DNA of 64,000 bases from Carallia brachiata (GCA_021464245.1 JADCRB010000010.1:4395316-4459315), one strand, 5' to 3'; shown: positions 1-12,226, counted from the first letter of the stretch. A program made the numbers and translations. Notes: generated by a model not told the origin, from the letters alone.

Positions 1-88
1 TGCTGATAGAGTAGAAACATCAAACTTAATTGGTTTGTCGATTAGCGTCCCAATAGTCGAGAGAATCTCCTAATTGTACTACTCAACT

Positions 89-281
89 TGTTATATTTTG
101 TGGCGTGGGTCATTACGGGTAAAAGAGTGTTAGTCCATATTTCTCTCAAATTCATTTTATGGGTTCGTTGTCTTGTTAAAATAACTTAAGTCACCTTAAC
201 CAACTTACCCTTAACTTATAAACTCATTTTTTTCTTCTATTCCCACCGATGTGGGATTCTTCATTTTTTTTATTTCTAACA
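89..281 (-). repeat. TRIM long terminal repeat (3' LTR in element orientation)
   Basis: 193-bp LTR starting TGTTATATTTT and ending TTTCTAACA on the plus strand, next to the polypurine tract. It shares the conserved block CCGATGTGGGATTCTTC with its partner, which reads CCGACGTGGG there. Confidence 0.9.
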
Positions 282-433
282 CTCCCCCTCAAGTGTAACT
301 GGGATCTTCGGCAGCTAGTTAACACTTGCTCAATCATTACAGGCCTTAACAGAAGGTCACCGCCTCAAATACCCATCCAGGATCTTTTTTCAAGTTGTTA
401 AACTTGTCCAAATAGGCTCGGACTCTGATACCA

Positions 434-626
434 TGTTATATTTTGTGGCGTAGACCATTACGGATAGGAGAGTATTAGTCCAAATTTATTTCAAATTCAT
501 TTTATGAGTTCGTTGTCTTGTTAAAATGACTTAAGTCACCTTAACCAACTTACCCTTAACTTATAAACTCATTTTTTTCTTTTCTTTCCACCGACGTGGG
601 ATTCTTCATTTTCTTTATTTCTAACA
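434..626 (-). repeat. TRIM long terminal repeat (5' LTR in element orientation)
   Basis: 193-bp partner of the LTR at 89-281. The tRNA-Met-type primer-binding site touches its inner edge at 422-433, and the target duplication CAACT touches its outer edge. Confidence 0.9.
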
Positions 627-706
627 CAACTAGCATCTTCACGAAGCATGCCCATACAATGACAGAACTGATTGTCGCGACAGATGGTCTAAACTACTGT
701 GTCCAT

Positions 707-1250
707 TCACGCACAACCAGATAATGCTTTATAATAACCCATGGTCCACCACACAAAGCAGTATAATAATCGTCCAGGCAGGAAAACTTTATAGCAAAGA
801 ACTGATGCCCCAAATCCACAATCTAAAGTTCTCTCTTTGGCTTCTATAACACTCAGAGGCATTTGCAAAAAAGAATATATCCTATTGAATGCCTCCATAA
901 TTTAACAATCAGAGTATTCCGCCACGATGCATGTTAAACCTTCCTCTTTTCATTCGTCGTCTGAATATGAGCATCGCCATTAACATTTCAATAGTGATAC
1001 CCACTTGGGAGCCGTTTGCACCGTCTTCACTACCATCTTGATGAACTGATACTAGAGACTTAGTAGTGGCCAGTGATCCTAAGACCTTGTCTTTGAAAGA
1101 GGCTCTAGCTCCCTCTAAAATAGCATCAAGACAATCACAAACCATTGTATCATCAATAATCTCATCTGTTATTATTTTCTTCTTCTTAATACTACAATCA
1201 AGGAGGTCAAACTTCTCTGCAGATGGTGGATTAGTACACATCTCCCTCAT
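707..1250 (-). pseudogene. Possible LINE ORF1-like fragment
   Basis: Two short open frames (909-1250 and 707-898) lie head to tail on the minus strand. The upstream one contains the phrase ARASFKDKVLG, resembling a short motif often seen near the N-terminus of plant LINE ORF1 (gag-like) proteins. It lacks a DUF4283-type body or a CCHC knuckle, and nothing else in the 707-1400 stretch is recognisable. If real it is a small decayed relic; the resemblance rests on about ten residues. Confidence 0.22.
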
Positions 1251-1380
1251 CGAAGGGGGAGTAGGAAGGGGAAAAGGGTTTCAATCAACAGAGAGGATGC
1301 CTTTGGTCATAACTCCAACTTCGGCATGTGCACCATATACTTTGAACTCATTTATTCTAATCAAAATGTCGCATAATTGA

Positions 1381-3760
1381 CTTCTCCATCTTTTGTTACA
1401 TACATTTGATATTGATTCTCTTCCAAGTGGATTCAAATTACGTACATGGCTATATCAAAATAGGCTCCAGCCCGCTCAAGGAAAATTCCAACTATAGGTC
1501 TTTTTCAGTTTATTTGTTGTTAATTGCTAAACTTCATATTGATTTGCATCGTTATTATTGATTGTTGTTATTAATAAATAAAAGAAAATTTTAGTGTTTA
1601 GTTACATTATTATTATTTGTTATTGTTTAAATAACAAAATAATTATTTACGACATTGTTCTATTTTTTAATAAAATAAGATAACATTATGAACGATTATT
1701 TAGCTAAAAAAAATCATCGATTATTGTTTGCCTCAAATAATAGCTTAAACTTACATTTCTACTTAACTACTATTTGGGACAAAAGGAAATTCTAATAGCA
1801 AATTCAAAAATTTTACCAGATATTTTAGCATTCTGCTGACTCAAATCGGATAGTAGCATCGGATGCCAAATGCATGAACAAACACCCTAACATGATTAAA
1901 TACGAGGATTAAGATCTTTGCCTAATAAAATATGAGGATTAAGAACTAATTTCTAATAATTTATTCCATCAAGTTTCTCTAGAAACCTCTTATCATTGGT
2001 AGTTTGCCCAGCAATAATTTACATTTTTTTAATAGCCAATAATTGATTTTAAAGACTTGAGTGTGATTTGGTCAACAGACCATGAAGCCTAGGCCTCCGA
2101 ATCCATGGCCAAGTTCACCTTCATTAGAAGTGTACATAATCTTCCTGAACTCTGTAGTAATCAGTGAATGAAGCGAAGTAGATTGAAAATTACCCAAATT
2201 TTGAATGATAAAAGGATTCAAATACTCAATGATTTGCATAACTTCATCTAGAATATCCACGAATTGGAGAAATTGCTAAAAATTAAAATGAAAGCATTCA
2301 CATATTCCACAATTGTGAGGGAGTCAATAATTTATCAAGGAAAATATTCGCAGGGTACAAAAGCGATGAACAAAGTTAGATATAATGTTTTCCTCTTCAC
2401 TCTAACTAGAAATAAAATAAAATAACACAATTTTTTTGAACGCTACTACGTCCATCAAGCCAGTGCACCACCTGCAGACACAGTATAAATATAATATTAT
2501 TTATTTTATAAAATTATAACTTAAATTTGGATAGGTATTATTATAAAACATAACATGTAAATATTATATAAAATTTTTTACAAAAAAAATTCTAGTGTAA
2601 TATAAAAATAATTATTATATTACATGTGTATATGAGTATGTATACTTAATATTTTTCTCTTTTTAAAAAAAAAATATATATCAGAGATAGAGTAACCAAA
2701 TGAGACATTACAAAGTGTTCTTTGCTAAAAAGGAGCTTAAACAGAATTACTGGCCCTACAAAGTACAAACATGGCGGAAGGCGAATGCTCGAAAAATAGA
2801 AGCAACGAAGCATCACAAACAAACTAAATGCAATAACTTAAGAAATTTCGTTGTACAAGACAAATGCCAAATATACTAAAAACAGATGCGGCCTCTTTTT
2901 TTTTTTTTTTACAGTTTCTTAGTTTCGTTATACAGATCATATATCTGTTTTTCTTTTGAGGACATTAGTTTTTTTTTTTTTTTCGTAACACGACGTATTT
3001 CGATACATTTTGTTTGTGCGATTATTGTCGTTCGCGGTACTGATGCTGTGACAAGTCCAAAGAAATTTGAGTCAATAATTTTAATTAGCTATTTTAAGGG
3101 AAAAAAATAAAAATAAAAATTTTTATTGATTATTTTATATTATTGATTTCTTGAGATCTAGTTAAATATTTTTCTATGAAAAAAAATTAAAAGGAAAAAA
3201 TAAAGAGAATTATGTGAACAGTGTGCCGGGGGGCCACACCTATAGAGGCAGGTGTCAAGTACGAAATGTGTCGGTGAGGTTTTGAATCATCACGTGACAA
3301 CGTCACATGCACATGCTTGATTTCCGCTGTACTTATATTATTCTTCTTCGTCTAAAAATTCATCATAATTCTATTTAATAATACTTTTAAAAAGTCATTA
3401 TATAAACACACAACTTACAATGCATCAAAAAAAAAATACATAATTAATTTAATAATTTATTTATTTTAAAAAAAAATTAATATATTTTTTATAATATAAC
3501 AATTTAAATTTTTTATATATTAATTTTATATTTATTATTGTATATTTATATGACTTTTTCTTTTAAAGAATAAAATGGTAAGTCCAAATAACCCTCTAAC
3601 AGACTGCGAGTCATTTTTCTGTTACTGAGTTACGCAAGGATCTTCTGTTAAGACTGGGTTATTACCAGACAGAAACCACCGACGCGGAAAGAAACAGGGG
3701 ACGCAAGCTCAAAGCTGGACTTTTATGCCATTATTTGCTGTAGGCCAGAAAACTGTTTAG
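1381..3760. other. AT-rich intergenic DNA
   Basis: No supportable gene is visible. The stretch is AT-rich with poly-A/T runs. It forms the upstream flank of the plus-strand gene whose first transcribed exon probably begins near 3.77 kb. Confidence 0.6.
3291..3296. promoter_or_regulatory. G-box (CACGTG) upstream of the 4.7-kb gene
   Basis: A palindromic CACGTG is followed within a few bases by AACGTCAC, an ACGT-core arrangement of the kind bound by plant bZIP and bHLH factors. It lies about 500 bp upstream of the inferred non-coding first exon. One hexamer is weak evidence; position and context are the only support. Confidence 0.3.
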
Positions 3761-3981
3761 CAAGTACCCATCTTTATTGTCTTCTTTCCCGTATAATAAT
3801 CTCTTGCCGTTCTATATTGAATTATATTCCATTATTATTATTATTATTATTCATTCATCATCATCTCTTCTTTCCCAGTTTTCCTTCTTTCTCCTTCTCC
3901 TCTGGCCCTTTCCTTCTCTCTCCACGGCGGTTTACTTCTCTGTTCCTTTCTCGGATCTGGGGTTGTTCGTTTTGCCCTGAA

Positions 3982-4314
3982 GGTACTTGTTTCTTTTTTT
4001 TTTTTTTTCTTGTTTCTGCTGAATGGTTACTAGGCATTGTGCGTTGTTCTTGTGGATTGCAGTCGAGTTTTCTTTTCCATGGTACATTTTGCACCTTTTG
4101 TTCTGTTGTTTTCATCTGCCTCACAAAAAATAAAAAGAAAAATCATGTTATTTGCTTGGTTTTTGAGGCTTCTTGTGATTTGGTTTGATGTTTCATAAGC
4201 CCTCCTTTTCGACTAAATGTCAAGGTCACTTTTTTTTTTACCGCCTTCAATTATGAACACTTTGTGGACTGCTACAGTAGGGATAATTGCTTTTTTTTTT
4301 TTTTAATTAAATGC
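3982..4314 (+). other. Inferred 5'-UTR intron of the 4.7-kb gene
   Basis: A pyrimidine-rich leader ending GCCCTGAAG is followed by GTACTTG and a long T tract, consistent with a donor. TTAATTAAATGCAG then GGATTTTTC near 4314 looks like the acceptor. A leader intron of this size is common in plant housekeeping genes. The downstream leader also carries a TG dinucleotide repeat (4616-4638). Confidence 0.4.
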
Positions 4315-4615
4315 AGGGATTTTTCATTGGAAGGCGCTTTAGTGAGGAAACTAAATTGGGGTGGTGGACTTCCGAAGACACAAGCTAAGCTGTGGAAGTT
4401 TGCTGCTAATTACTCTGTTAGGAAAGCAACACTGGCGTCAAAGACAAGTTAATTTTTCCAATTATCGGAGGCAGAAGTCTGGAGTGTGAAAAAAAAAAAA
4501 AAAAACTGGAAAGAGATATTGACACGCGCGCTACTTGTTGTAATCTATGTTGTAAGAAGGGAATTGCCTAGAATGGGTTGACTTTTGAGGATTCTCAATT
4601 GGCTATTCGCCTATA

Positions 4616-4638
4616 TGTGTGTGTGTGTGTGTGTGTGT
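4616..4638. repeat. TG dinucleotide microsatellite in the leader
   Basis: About eleven TG units lie roughly 70 bp upstream of the ATG at 4710, probably inside the transcribed leader. Confidence 0.85.
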
Positions 4639-4709
4639 AGGAGCTTTGTTTATTTGAGCAGATTTGAGTTTGCCTGGGAAGTTCGAGAGAGCTAGATTTG
4701 GCTTGTTAA

Positions 4710-6127
4710 GTGGAAATGGAACATGTGGCTGCAAGAGAAGCAGATTTTGGGATTGATCTTGAAAGTGGGTTGGGCGTCAGTGTTGAAGATTCTGGCAAGG
4801 AACCAATTTTAGGGACGAAAATACCAGTAAAAACTTTGGTTTCAAAGGTCTGTGGTGCGCTTGTTGTTGGGAACACCAAGGGCGATGATGAGGAGCATAA
4901 TTTGTGCAGGGACGTGCCAAATCTTAATGGGGTTTCTGCAGAGCAGGCAAAATTAGAGGGAGAAAAGACTGCTGATCACGCAGAGAAGAAAGTGGGCAAG
5001 GACAAGCGCAAAAAGACGAGTAATAAGAAACCTCCTAGGCCTCCCAGGCCTCCAAGAGCTCCATCATTGGACGCTGCTGACCATAAGCTTCTTAAGGAGA
5101 TTTCTGAACTTGCTGCGTTAAAACGTGCAAGGATTGAGCGTATGAGGGCCTTGAAGAAAATGAAGGCTGGAAAGGCTTCATCATCCAGTTGCAATCTATT
5201 TGCCCTGGTGTTCACTATTCTTTTTTGTCTAGTGATAATGCTTCAAGGTGACATTTCAATCGTTTTAAGCTTACATTTATTGGCAATCATCTTTCAATTT
5301 GATAATTCCTGAAGTTGTAATTTTTTCTCGGTTCAAGCTGTGATATTTCCAGTATCAGTCTATTTTAATCTTCTCGGTAGGCATGTGGGCTTTGGATTTA
5401 GATTCTCAGAGACTAATCGTATGGCGATGGTGCTTAATTCTAGTCACATATGACAAATATTTCTTGGCTTTGCTTGTCCATCAATTTGTCTCTGCACGCT
5501 GCTGTTCCCACGTTATTAATTTCTTTGATCCTTTTTGGAAAACGATGTTTGCATTCCATGTCTCTCCGCCTGTCATATCTTTCTTAGTCTACTGTTACTT
5601 TCTTAATCAAAATTTCTGCGCTCCAAATCCCAACTCGATCTGCAACATTCTAGTTCTTGCTGTTTTCTATTATTTTTGCATTTTCTTGAAAAAATTTTGC
5701 TAAATTTCTCCTGTGGGCATATTTCCATTTGGCAGGAATGTCATCCAAAGGCAAGTCTGTAATTCAGGCATCTCCAGTGTCACCAGGAATGGCAGATGAT
5801 AGTTTGATTTCGGTCCAGTTTGTTGGGAATCCATCTGCAAGTAATACAAATGGAGGTGACTCTGGACCATTTAAGTAAGTCACTTGTTTAAATTGTCCTA
5901 CAACTTGATTAAATTTAAGAGTCCCATTTGGATATATATATATATATGTTCTTCTATGTATGTATGTATGTATATGTTCTTCTAGTGATAAGAAATATTA
6001 TGGGGCTATGTCAAGCAAAAAATTAATCTCCGGCCTAATGTTATTGTGTAGTTCTGTAGAGCCTGTTCCTGGTTCAGATTCATCTGTAAAGCTGAGAAAA
6101 GCTGCTAGGACAAAGCGAAGAAGATGA
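4710..6127 (+). CDS. Plant-specific lysine-rich protein with one membrane segment (function unknown)
   Basis: Three coding exons join in frame: 4710-5247, 5736-5874 and 6052-6127, giving 250 residues. Splice sites are clear: CTTCAAG/GTGACA, TTGGCAG/GAATG, TTTAA/GTAAGT and TGTGTAG/TTCTG. Residues 1-95 are mixed acidic. About 95-125 is a basic, proline-containing segment with KKPPRPPRPPRAPS. About 125-160 is a charged Leu/Ala helix likely to form a coiled coil. About 165-178 is a hydrophobic stretch (NLFALVFTILFCLVIM) that fits one transmembrane helix. The remaining 70 residues are polar, Ser-rich, and end in the basic KAARTKRRR. I do not recognise a named domain. A single-span protein with a long basic N-terminal side is the most that can be said. 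An in-frame stop at 5310-5312 would give a 200-residue form if intron 1 were retained. Confidence 0.8.
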
Positions 6128-7780
6128 GACAGTTTTACTGAAGCTCATACTTAAATTCAGTTGTCTATGCATTTCTCATGGAAGCCAGTGGAGTTGCTTT
6201 CACATACAAATAGCAGCACCATGCCGTTGAAGTTTGCTGGGTAATACTAATATGTCCTCTGTACATATACGGTATTAGAATGGGGAGTGGGTTAAATTTT
6301 CAATGGAGTTTACTCCTGGTATCGGATAAACACAAAGTTTCCTGCTACATTTTATAGGTTATGCCAGATAAGTTGCTTCCTCAGCAACAAATTTAGCCAC
6401 TTTTGCATTACTCAAAGGTTAGTTACTGTCATACATACGAGTACTCGAAAAATGGAACCTCTTGTGTATTCGGGTCTGAATTACATCAATTTTGTCCATA
6501 TATTGTTCTTTCATTTTGGTGAACACACGGAATAAAGATTAAGTGTGTTTGGAAGTCCAAAGTTACGTTTGAGGATCTTAATATCTTTGTGCATTGAGAG
6601 CCAACCTGATTCCTGATTGTGGAATATGGTGCTATTGGGGTGTTCAAATCTGGCAGTAACCTTAACCCCAGGTGTTGGCCTAGTTAGCAAAGTAGTTGTG
6701 CTTTTCCCTTGGGACGAAAATTTGGATGTTGAGATGAAATTAACTGACATAATCACGAACAAGAGATGCTAAGTTTTCGCCGAGTAGAACAGTTTCCAAG
6801 TCTAATTTGTGTGTCAGAGAAGTAGTAAACCTGAAAAAACAAAGTATTACAACTGATGGGTGATTTTTAGAACATGGTGATACTGCAATTGCAAGAGCAA
6901 AAACCAATATGGATTTTAAAAGGATCAGTAAGACCAAAAAATGGAAGTTGATGATGGCAATTTACTTCATTGATATGTACCAATGGGTCGTACGATTTCT
7001 TATTACATCCATTTGTTTATTCCAAATTCTCTCAATGTGAAGACATCACAACGGAACTAATTTATTGTCCGTAAACTCCACAACTGGGCCAGCGTAAAAT
7101 AGCCTTCCGAATTTGGACCACTTCATATCGGCAAGGGGAATCGCCATTTATCGTTGGTGACAATTAAAGGTCAAGATTATTGGCCGCACAATAATCACCA
7201 CAAAGCCCCATATCTTGTACTGCCATCCATTACCCAGCATAACAAGGAGGAAGCGAGCAAGTTAACCCCAGTATCATTTAGAAGGAGCAGAATTGTAGAT
7301 TTCAGCTTTTGCTAGTGCTATATAATTAGCGTCCCCGCCCGGGTTACATGGATTAGATGCACAGAATAATCAAACTTAATTCTTCTTATTTATAATTACC
7401 AGGAGAAAGGAGATGCAAAATTGCTCCTATTTCGTTTAAGAAGTTAGATGGGTTTTAGCAGATTAAGGTAAAGAGATACTCACAGGTAAAGTAGTGGAAA
7501 GATAGCCTGAGAGGGCTATATAGGGCCATTATTGACAAAAAATGCCAACACCATTAGCTGGACAATCAGAGCAAACTCAAGATTTAGAACTAATTTTAGC
7601 TTATTCCCAATCTTAGATAAACTCCAGTTTATCAACAAATATTTGAATAGTGAAGACACAAATGTATGGAGCCTTCTTTAGGCTAAAAGACCGGAGTTTG
7701 AGTTCAAAATGGATCCAATCCAATGGGAAAGAATGAAGAGGATAGACCTAACTGGGCCAATACAGCAAATATACTCCACA
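6128..7780. other. 3' flank and intergenic DNA
   Basis: Downstream sequence of the plus-strand gene; its 3' UTR probably occupies the first few hundred bases. Two short minus-strand open frames (6511-6762 and 6740-6937) have no recognisable protein features. Confidence 0.5.
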
Positions 7781-7789
7781 ACAAATACT

Positions 7790-8070
7790 GAAAAATAAGG
7801 CCGAGTAAGCACCGCTTGGTCCACAACTGTCCTCGTCAAATGGCCGAATATGGGCTTCCAACCACTAAGCCAATAACTAAAAACTAAAAAAATATAAAAA
7901 ATAAGGTCTCGACGAGTAGTTGCTCAGGTAATAGAGATAGTAACTCTCATCACACTAAACGGGAGTTCAAACTCTTATCTAATCTACAGTTACCTCCTCA
8001 AATGCCCAAATATGAGCTCCCAATCACTAGGTCAGTGGCCAAAAAAAGAAAGGAAAAATAAGGCCACGGT
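7790..8070 (+). mobile_element. Two adjacent SINE-like units
   Basis: The segment near 7826-7890 (CTCGTCAAATGGCCGAATAT, then CCAACCACTAAGCCAATAAC) recurs at about 7995-8050 as CCTCAAATGCCCAAATATGA, then CCAATCACTAGGTCAGTGGC. Each is followed by an A-rich stretch and AAATAAGG. The second unit contains GGGAGTTCAAACTCTT (about 7961-7976), which resembles a polymerase III B box (GGTTCGANTCC), with an A-box-like sequence some 40 bp before it. Together these suggest tandem tRNA-derived SINE copies, the first truncated. No target duplication was established. Confidence 0.4.
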
Positions 8071-8288
8071 TTAGACCCTGAAAAAAGAAAGGGCACGGCC
8101 TTGACGAAAAAAAATGAAAAATAAGGGCACAGATTCTCAAAGGGACATCTCTCTAATTAAAATTTAGAACATTTAGGTAAACAAGGATACGCCTACCCTA
8201 GAAGACGAAAACAAAGAAAACTAGGAAAATATAGATTTTAATACAATAATTATGATGATTGAAAACAGAGAAGACATATAATACAATA

Positions 8289-8834
8289 TCAACGCTTGAC
8301 CAACATCTTGATAATGGCTATAGCTACATCGCACAGATTGCTCACAAGCTTGTTCCTGTCAGATAGCGGCGATAAATTAGAACCGGAGACATTCTTTTCG
8401 CAATCATCAGCTTGGTTGGCGGCGTCGGATAGTACATAAGTGGCGAATCCATACTGACCTCTGTTAAAGGCATCGATGGACTGGGGAAGATTGTACTTGA
8501 CAACTGGGATGTACAATTCAGCGCAATTTGCCAACGGCCGCTGCAGCTCTGGGTCCTTGGCTTGTTTGATTAGCCCCTCAATGTAATTCAGTGTGTCGGT
8601 CGCCTCCGACAGGATGAGGTTAGCCACTATGGAAGCCAGGCCTTTAATGTCTGCCCCAGAGCTTTGAGAGCTGGAATGCAGAGCTGTCACGCAGAGGTCG
8701 TAAAAGGGTGTCTTTTTGCATATTTGTTCTATGAGATCAGAGCTTGTGGTGGTGGTGAATGATGATAAGGAGGTTGACAGCAGAAGAACATAAATTAGGA
8801 TCGTGGAAGGCCTAGAAGAGAATAAAGATTCCAT
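8289..8834 (-). CDS. Secreted PMEI-domain protein, invertase/pectin methylesterase inhibitor-like
   Basis: Intact single-exon ORF of 181 residues, typical for the family. Residues 1-29 are a signal peptide (hydrophobic TILIYVLLLSTSLSSF). The mature part is a helical PMEI fold with five cysteines: C39 and C48 in the QICKKTPFYDLC hairpin, C104 (LANCAELY), C145 (DDCEKN) and C168 (NLCDVA). The first four are placed to form the two family disulfides, C39-C48 and C104-C145. NVS at 148 is a possible glycosylation site. Members inhibit cell-wall or vacuolar invertases (C/VIF) or pectin methylesterases in the apoplast or vacuole. The look is closer to C/VIF, but sequence alone does not separate the two reliably. 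A TATA box lies 53 bp upstream. An in-frame ATG is the first in the transcript and immediately precedes the signal peptide. Confidence 0.9.
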   Translation of the reverse strand: MESLFSSRPSTILIYVLLLSTSLSSFTTTTSSDLIEQICKKTPFYDLCVTALHSSSQSSGADIKGLASIVANLILSEATDTLNYIEGLIKQAKDPELQRPLANCAELYIPVVKYNLPQSIDAFNRGQYGFATYVLSDAANQADDCEKNVSGSNLSPLSDRNKLVSNLCDVAIAIIKMLVKR

Positions 8835-8886
8835 CTTTCAGGTATATGGCAGGCAAGTAATTGATGAGGTGCGTTTTGATTTCGAA

Positions 8887-8895
8887 TTATATATA
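8887..8895 (-). promoter_or_regulatory. TATA box of the PMEI-like gene
   Basis: On the minus strand TATATATAA begins about 60 bp before the ATG at 8834, leaving room for a leader of about 20-30 bases if transcription starts some 30 bp downstream. Spacing and consensus match a plant core promoter. Confidence 0.6.
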
Positions 8896-8899
8896 GCAA

Positions 8900-11800
8900 T
8901 CACATGGGAATAAATAGCTATAAAGATGTTGCCATCAAATGCAGGACCCAAGGTTGTAAACTATATAGTTCGCTATCGATTGTGCTTGCAATATTGCAGT
9001 ACCGTGAACTAATTGGTAGAATTGGTTTATTGACAATATGTCAGAAAAAAATTTGAAAATTTCATTCGTAGTACTTTTAAATTTTTTTTTTTAAGTTATG
9101 ACATGAGTTTAGACTTTTTTTTTAAGACAAAAAAATATCTCAATACTGTTTGGTAAAACAACGTCAAATTACCATAATTGTGACTGCATTTGTCATAATT
9201 GTATTTGGATTAATCTCATAGGATTGCTTGCGAATTCACGATTGAATGCAAGACCCCGAGTAGAAGTCTCTAGATTCAAATGGGAGTGGCCTTCACATCA
9301 TGTGCCATAACTTAACTAAGATTTTTGTCACATTTCTGTATGAATTTTGCGAAAGGCCAAAAGGTAATGTTACAGGAAGAACCTGCCAGCATATTAAGGG
9401 CTGTTGGAGATGGAGGCAGGTAGAAAAGCAACGAATTTTTTGTCTTTCACATGCTTAGGAGGATTGGGCGAGTTTTCACTGCTTGTCCATTTTGTAGTTG
9501 TCGTTATGCCAATGGTATTTTAAGGATCTAAACTGCAGCTAATGTTGACCATATTTGTTGTGTGGTCTCTACGATTTGTGGCTGAGGCCAAAGCGGCCAT
9601 TATCTGTAGTGCTTAACAAATTATGGGTTTGGTAGGAAAAGCCTTTTTTTTTCCCAGGTAGCTCGTGAACTTCTAGAATGAACCAAAGGTGTTCAGTACG
9701 TGGCTATCTGAAGTGACCCAAAAGAAAACGAGAAAAACAAACAAAATAGTGTGTTAAAAAAAAAAACCAAAAATGCAGAGCTGAAGAGGGACGGAGAGGC
9801 AACCTCCAGAAAGCCCCTGGTTTTCTGCCTCTACCAAGCGCTGCATAGCAAATCTATGGGAGAAATGCTTTTCTGTTGCCAAAAACCACTTTTCTTGGGT
9901 AATAATTGGATGCCTCTTATTTGTTATAAATGCTTTCTTTTTTAACTTGAAAAAAAAAATAAATATATAAGTCACTGTACTTATAAATTGAAATTAAATT
10001 TTTGTCTGTTGTCATTTTCATTTAATTTTTTTTATAGAAAAAATCATCGTCTAAATACTGTTAAATCGAAATGAGTCTCTCCTTATCTAACTACAGTATT
10101 AACGAATTTAAAATTTACAATACGCAAAACACAGCATTCCTAACACAACATTCTTAATATTAACTAGAGCTAATGAAAAGAGAAGTACACTAAATTATTT
10201 TTAAATTACCACTTTAAGTTGTGGTACAGATGCCATAAAAGCTGCATCATTGCACAATCCAACATCTGATAAGAAAAAAATTAGGTAATAATATTTTGAA
10301 AGCAATATGTAGTAAAAAAAAAAAAAGATTAATTAAGTTTTACTTAATTTTATAAATAAATGACATTAAATATAAAAATATTATTATACTATCTTTTTAT
10401 TTGTGCCATATTATTTCCTCTATGTTTCTGCAAAGTGGAGCTCTATCGAAAAACAGTGTGATTAGGGTCGCTGGCGATCAAAATATACTTTTTGGAGAAT
10501 ATATTTGCTTCGTGTAGTGTTTCTTGCGAAAATGTGAAGTTTCTTCTTTTGTTTTTAATGGATACGAAAATGTAATAGTTAAACACCCAAGGGATGGTGG
10601 GGTATGGGTGAGTGTAAAAGATGGGAAATTATTAGTGGTAAGAGGATTTGGTGGTTAGAATATGGTTATAATGCAATCAGTAGTAGTTTTTATGTAACTA
10701 GAATGTTAAAATATGTAACAAAAAAATAAGACTATTTTTTTGTTGTATTTTTTTTTTTGATTGTTGTTGCACAAAAAGTATCACTAGTTGCATTATGGCC
10801 ACATTCTGACCACCAAATCTTCTGGTCATGTAATGGGACTCGTGTAAGATATGGGCTGTGTACTGTAATGCTCAGTTTAGGTTGGGTGATTGGTGAAAAA
10901 AGAATTAATGGAGACAGAATTAGAATCTTTTTTGCGGTTTGGATTAAAGAATGTAGATGGAATCAATTCTAACGATAAGAAACAATTTAGAAGGGGACCC
11001 ACAAATTCTTCCTCTTTCTTTTTATTTTTGGTGGACAATTTTCTTTTCCTTTCTTGACACGGTTTTTGAGGAGTGTAATAAAATTATCAAAAAGTTTATC
11101 AATCTCATCCACCACCATCATTCTGTCCAAACAAAATTAATAATAATAAAGAATTTTAATTTTTTATATAATTAATATTTCTTCTTTCACTTTCTTTCTT
11201 ATTTAAATAACAATTTATTTTTTTACAATTTTTTTATTAATTCTAACATATTTAAACAACTATCAATAATTTTTTTTATTCATTTTTTTTTCACTATTTT
11301 TTTTAATCACATTCTTTTTCTCTCCTAACGAAATCCGAACACACTATCTAGTTTTTCACACCATAAGATATGGGTGACTGATTTTGTTTAATGTGACTGC
11401 AGGCTCCAATTTGGGTAGGTTTTTTTTCTTTTAATGAAATGCCAGCTGTTTTTGATCAAGATTTGGACTTGATGCATAGGGAGTAATTATAGTTGAGTGT
11501 ATTCATTATCTTAAATAGTTTTAAGAGTGTCAGTTATAGTATACTTTATACCAAAAAAAATAATTATTGTGTAAATTTCATCACTAATTTAGAAGTGAGG
11601 AATGGAGAGATTTTCGATCTATGAGAGAGCCCGACACCAAGATTGGAAGCTCTTTTGTTTGCTGATAAAGTTAGAGTGGCTCTTCTTATTAGAGGGCTAG
11701 TTGTTCTAGAATTTTCTTTTTGTTTCTTTTTTATTCAGTGTCATCCAAAAAAAAAAAAAAAAAGAGTTATTATTGTTCTAATTCTCTCCATTTTTTTTTT

Positions 11801-11990
11801 CCATTGTCCTACAGAATTAGGTTTTTTTTTTTTTGAACAATCCTATGAATCAGGTTGTGACCAATCCATCTAAAAAAGATATAAAAAAATATTATGACTT
11901 TATGTCCTTAATATCAACTACTAAAATTATACGATCATGTTATTTTTTTTTGTCTGAAACTGTCCAGTATCCAGTGTAATAGATTAATTA
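8900..11990. other. AT-rich intergenic DNA
   Basis: No gene, RNA gene or clear element is supportable. The open frames here (9751-9975 on both strands, 10757-11175, 11643-11873) are short, overlap poly-A/T tracts and show no protein-like composition. Confidence 0.5.
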
Positions 11991-12004
11991 ATCTAAATCG
12001 ATCT

Positions 12005-12140
12005 GGACATGATCTCAAATAGTAACAAAAGTCTCTCAGTAACTATTTAACCGACTACATTCGTAAGGACTCGAACTCGAAATCTCTTATTAAACGATGA
12101 CAGACCCTTATTATCTACACCAATACTTACTGGTCGATCA
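12005..12140 (-). mobile_element. tRNA-related SINE-like sequence
   Basis: On the minus strand the segment contains TTTCGAGTTCGAGTCCTTAC, a good match to the polymerase III B box. It is preceded by about 60 bp with an A-box-like AGTAAGTATTGGTGTAG. The layout resembles the head of a plant Au-type SINE. Ends and target duplication are not clear. Confidence 0.38.
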
Positions 12141-12186
12141 TGTGATTCTATAATATTAATGTCAGTGTTATCTCATCTATGGAAAG

Positions 12187-12187
<1 letters not shown>

Positions 12188-12226
<39 letters not shown>
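12188..12226. repeat. ATT trinucleotide microsatellite
   Basis: Thirteen uninterrupted ATT units in intergenic DNA. Confidence 0.95.

Larger units (their letters stand above)
89..626 (-). mobile_element. TRIM (terminal-repeat retrotransposon in miniature), complete
   Basis: Two direct repeats of 193 bp (89-281 and 434-626) each begin TG and end CA and enclose only 152 bp of non-coding DNA. They differ at about 17 positions by eye (about 91% identity), mostly transitions. Read on the minus strand, the repeat ending at 434 is followed at once by TGGTATCAGAGT (422-433), which matches a primer-binding site for the 3' end of initiator tRNA-Met at 11 of 12 positions. The repeat at 89-281 is preceded by a purine tract GAGGGGGAG (282-290), the expected polypurine tract. 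Both outer ends abut the 5-bp target duplication CAACT (84-88 and 627-631). There is no gag or pol, so the element is non-autonomous and would have needed another element's proteins. Confidence 0.93.

Noticed and set aside
3817..4188. 123-codon Phe/Ser-rich ORF
   Set aside because: Translation of T/C-rich leader and intron sequence spanning an apparent splice donor; low complexity only.
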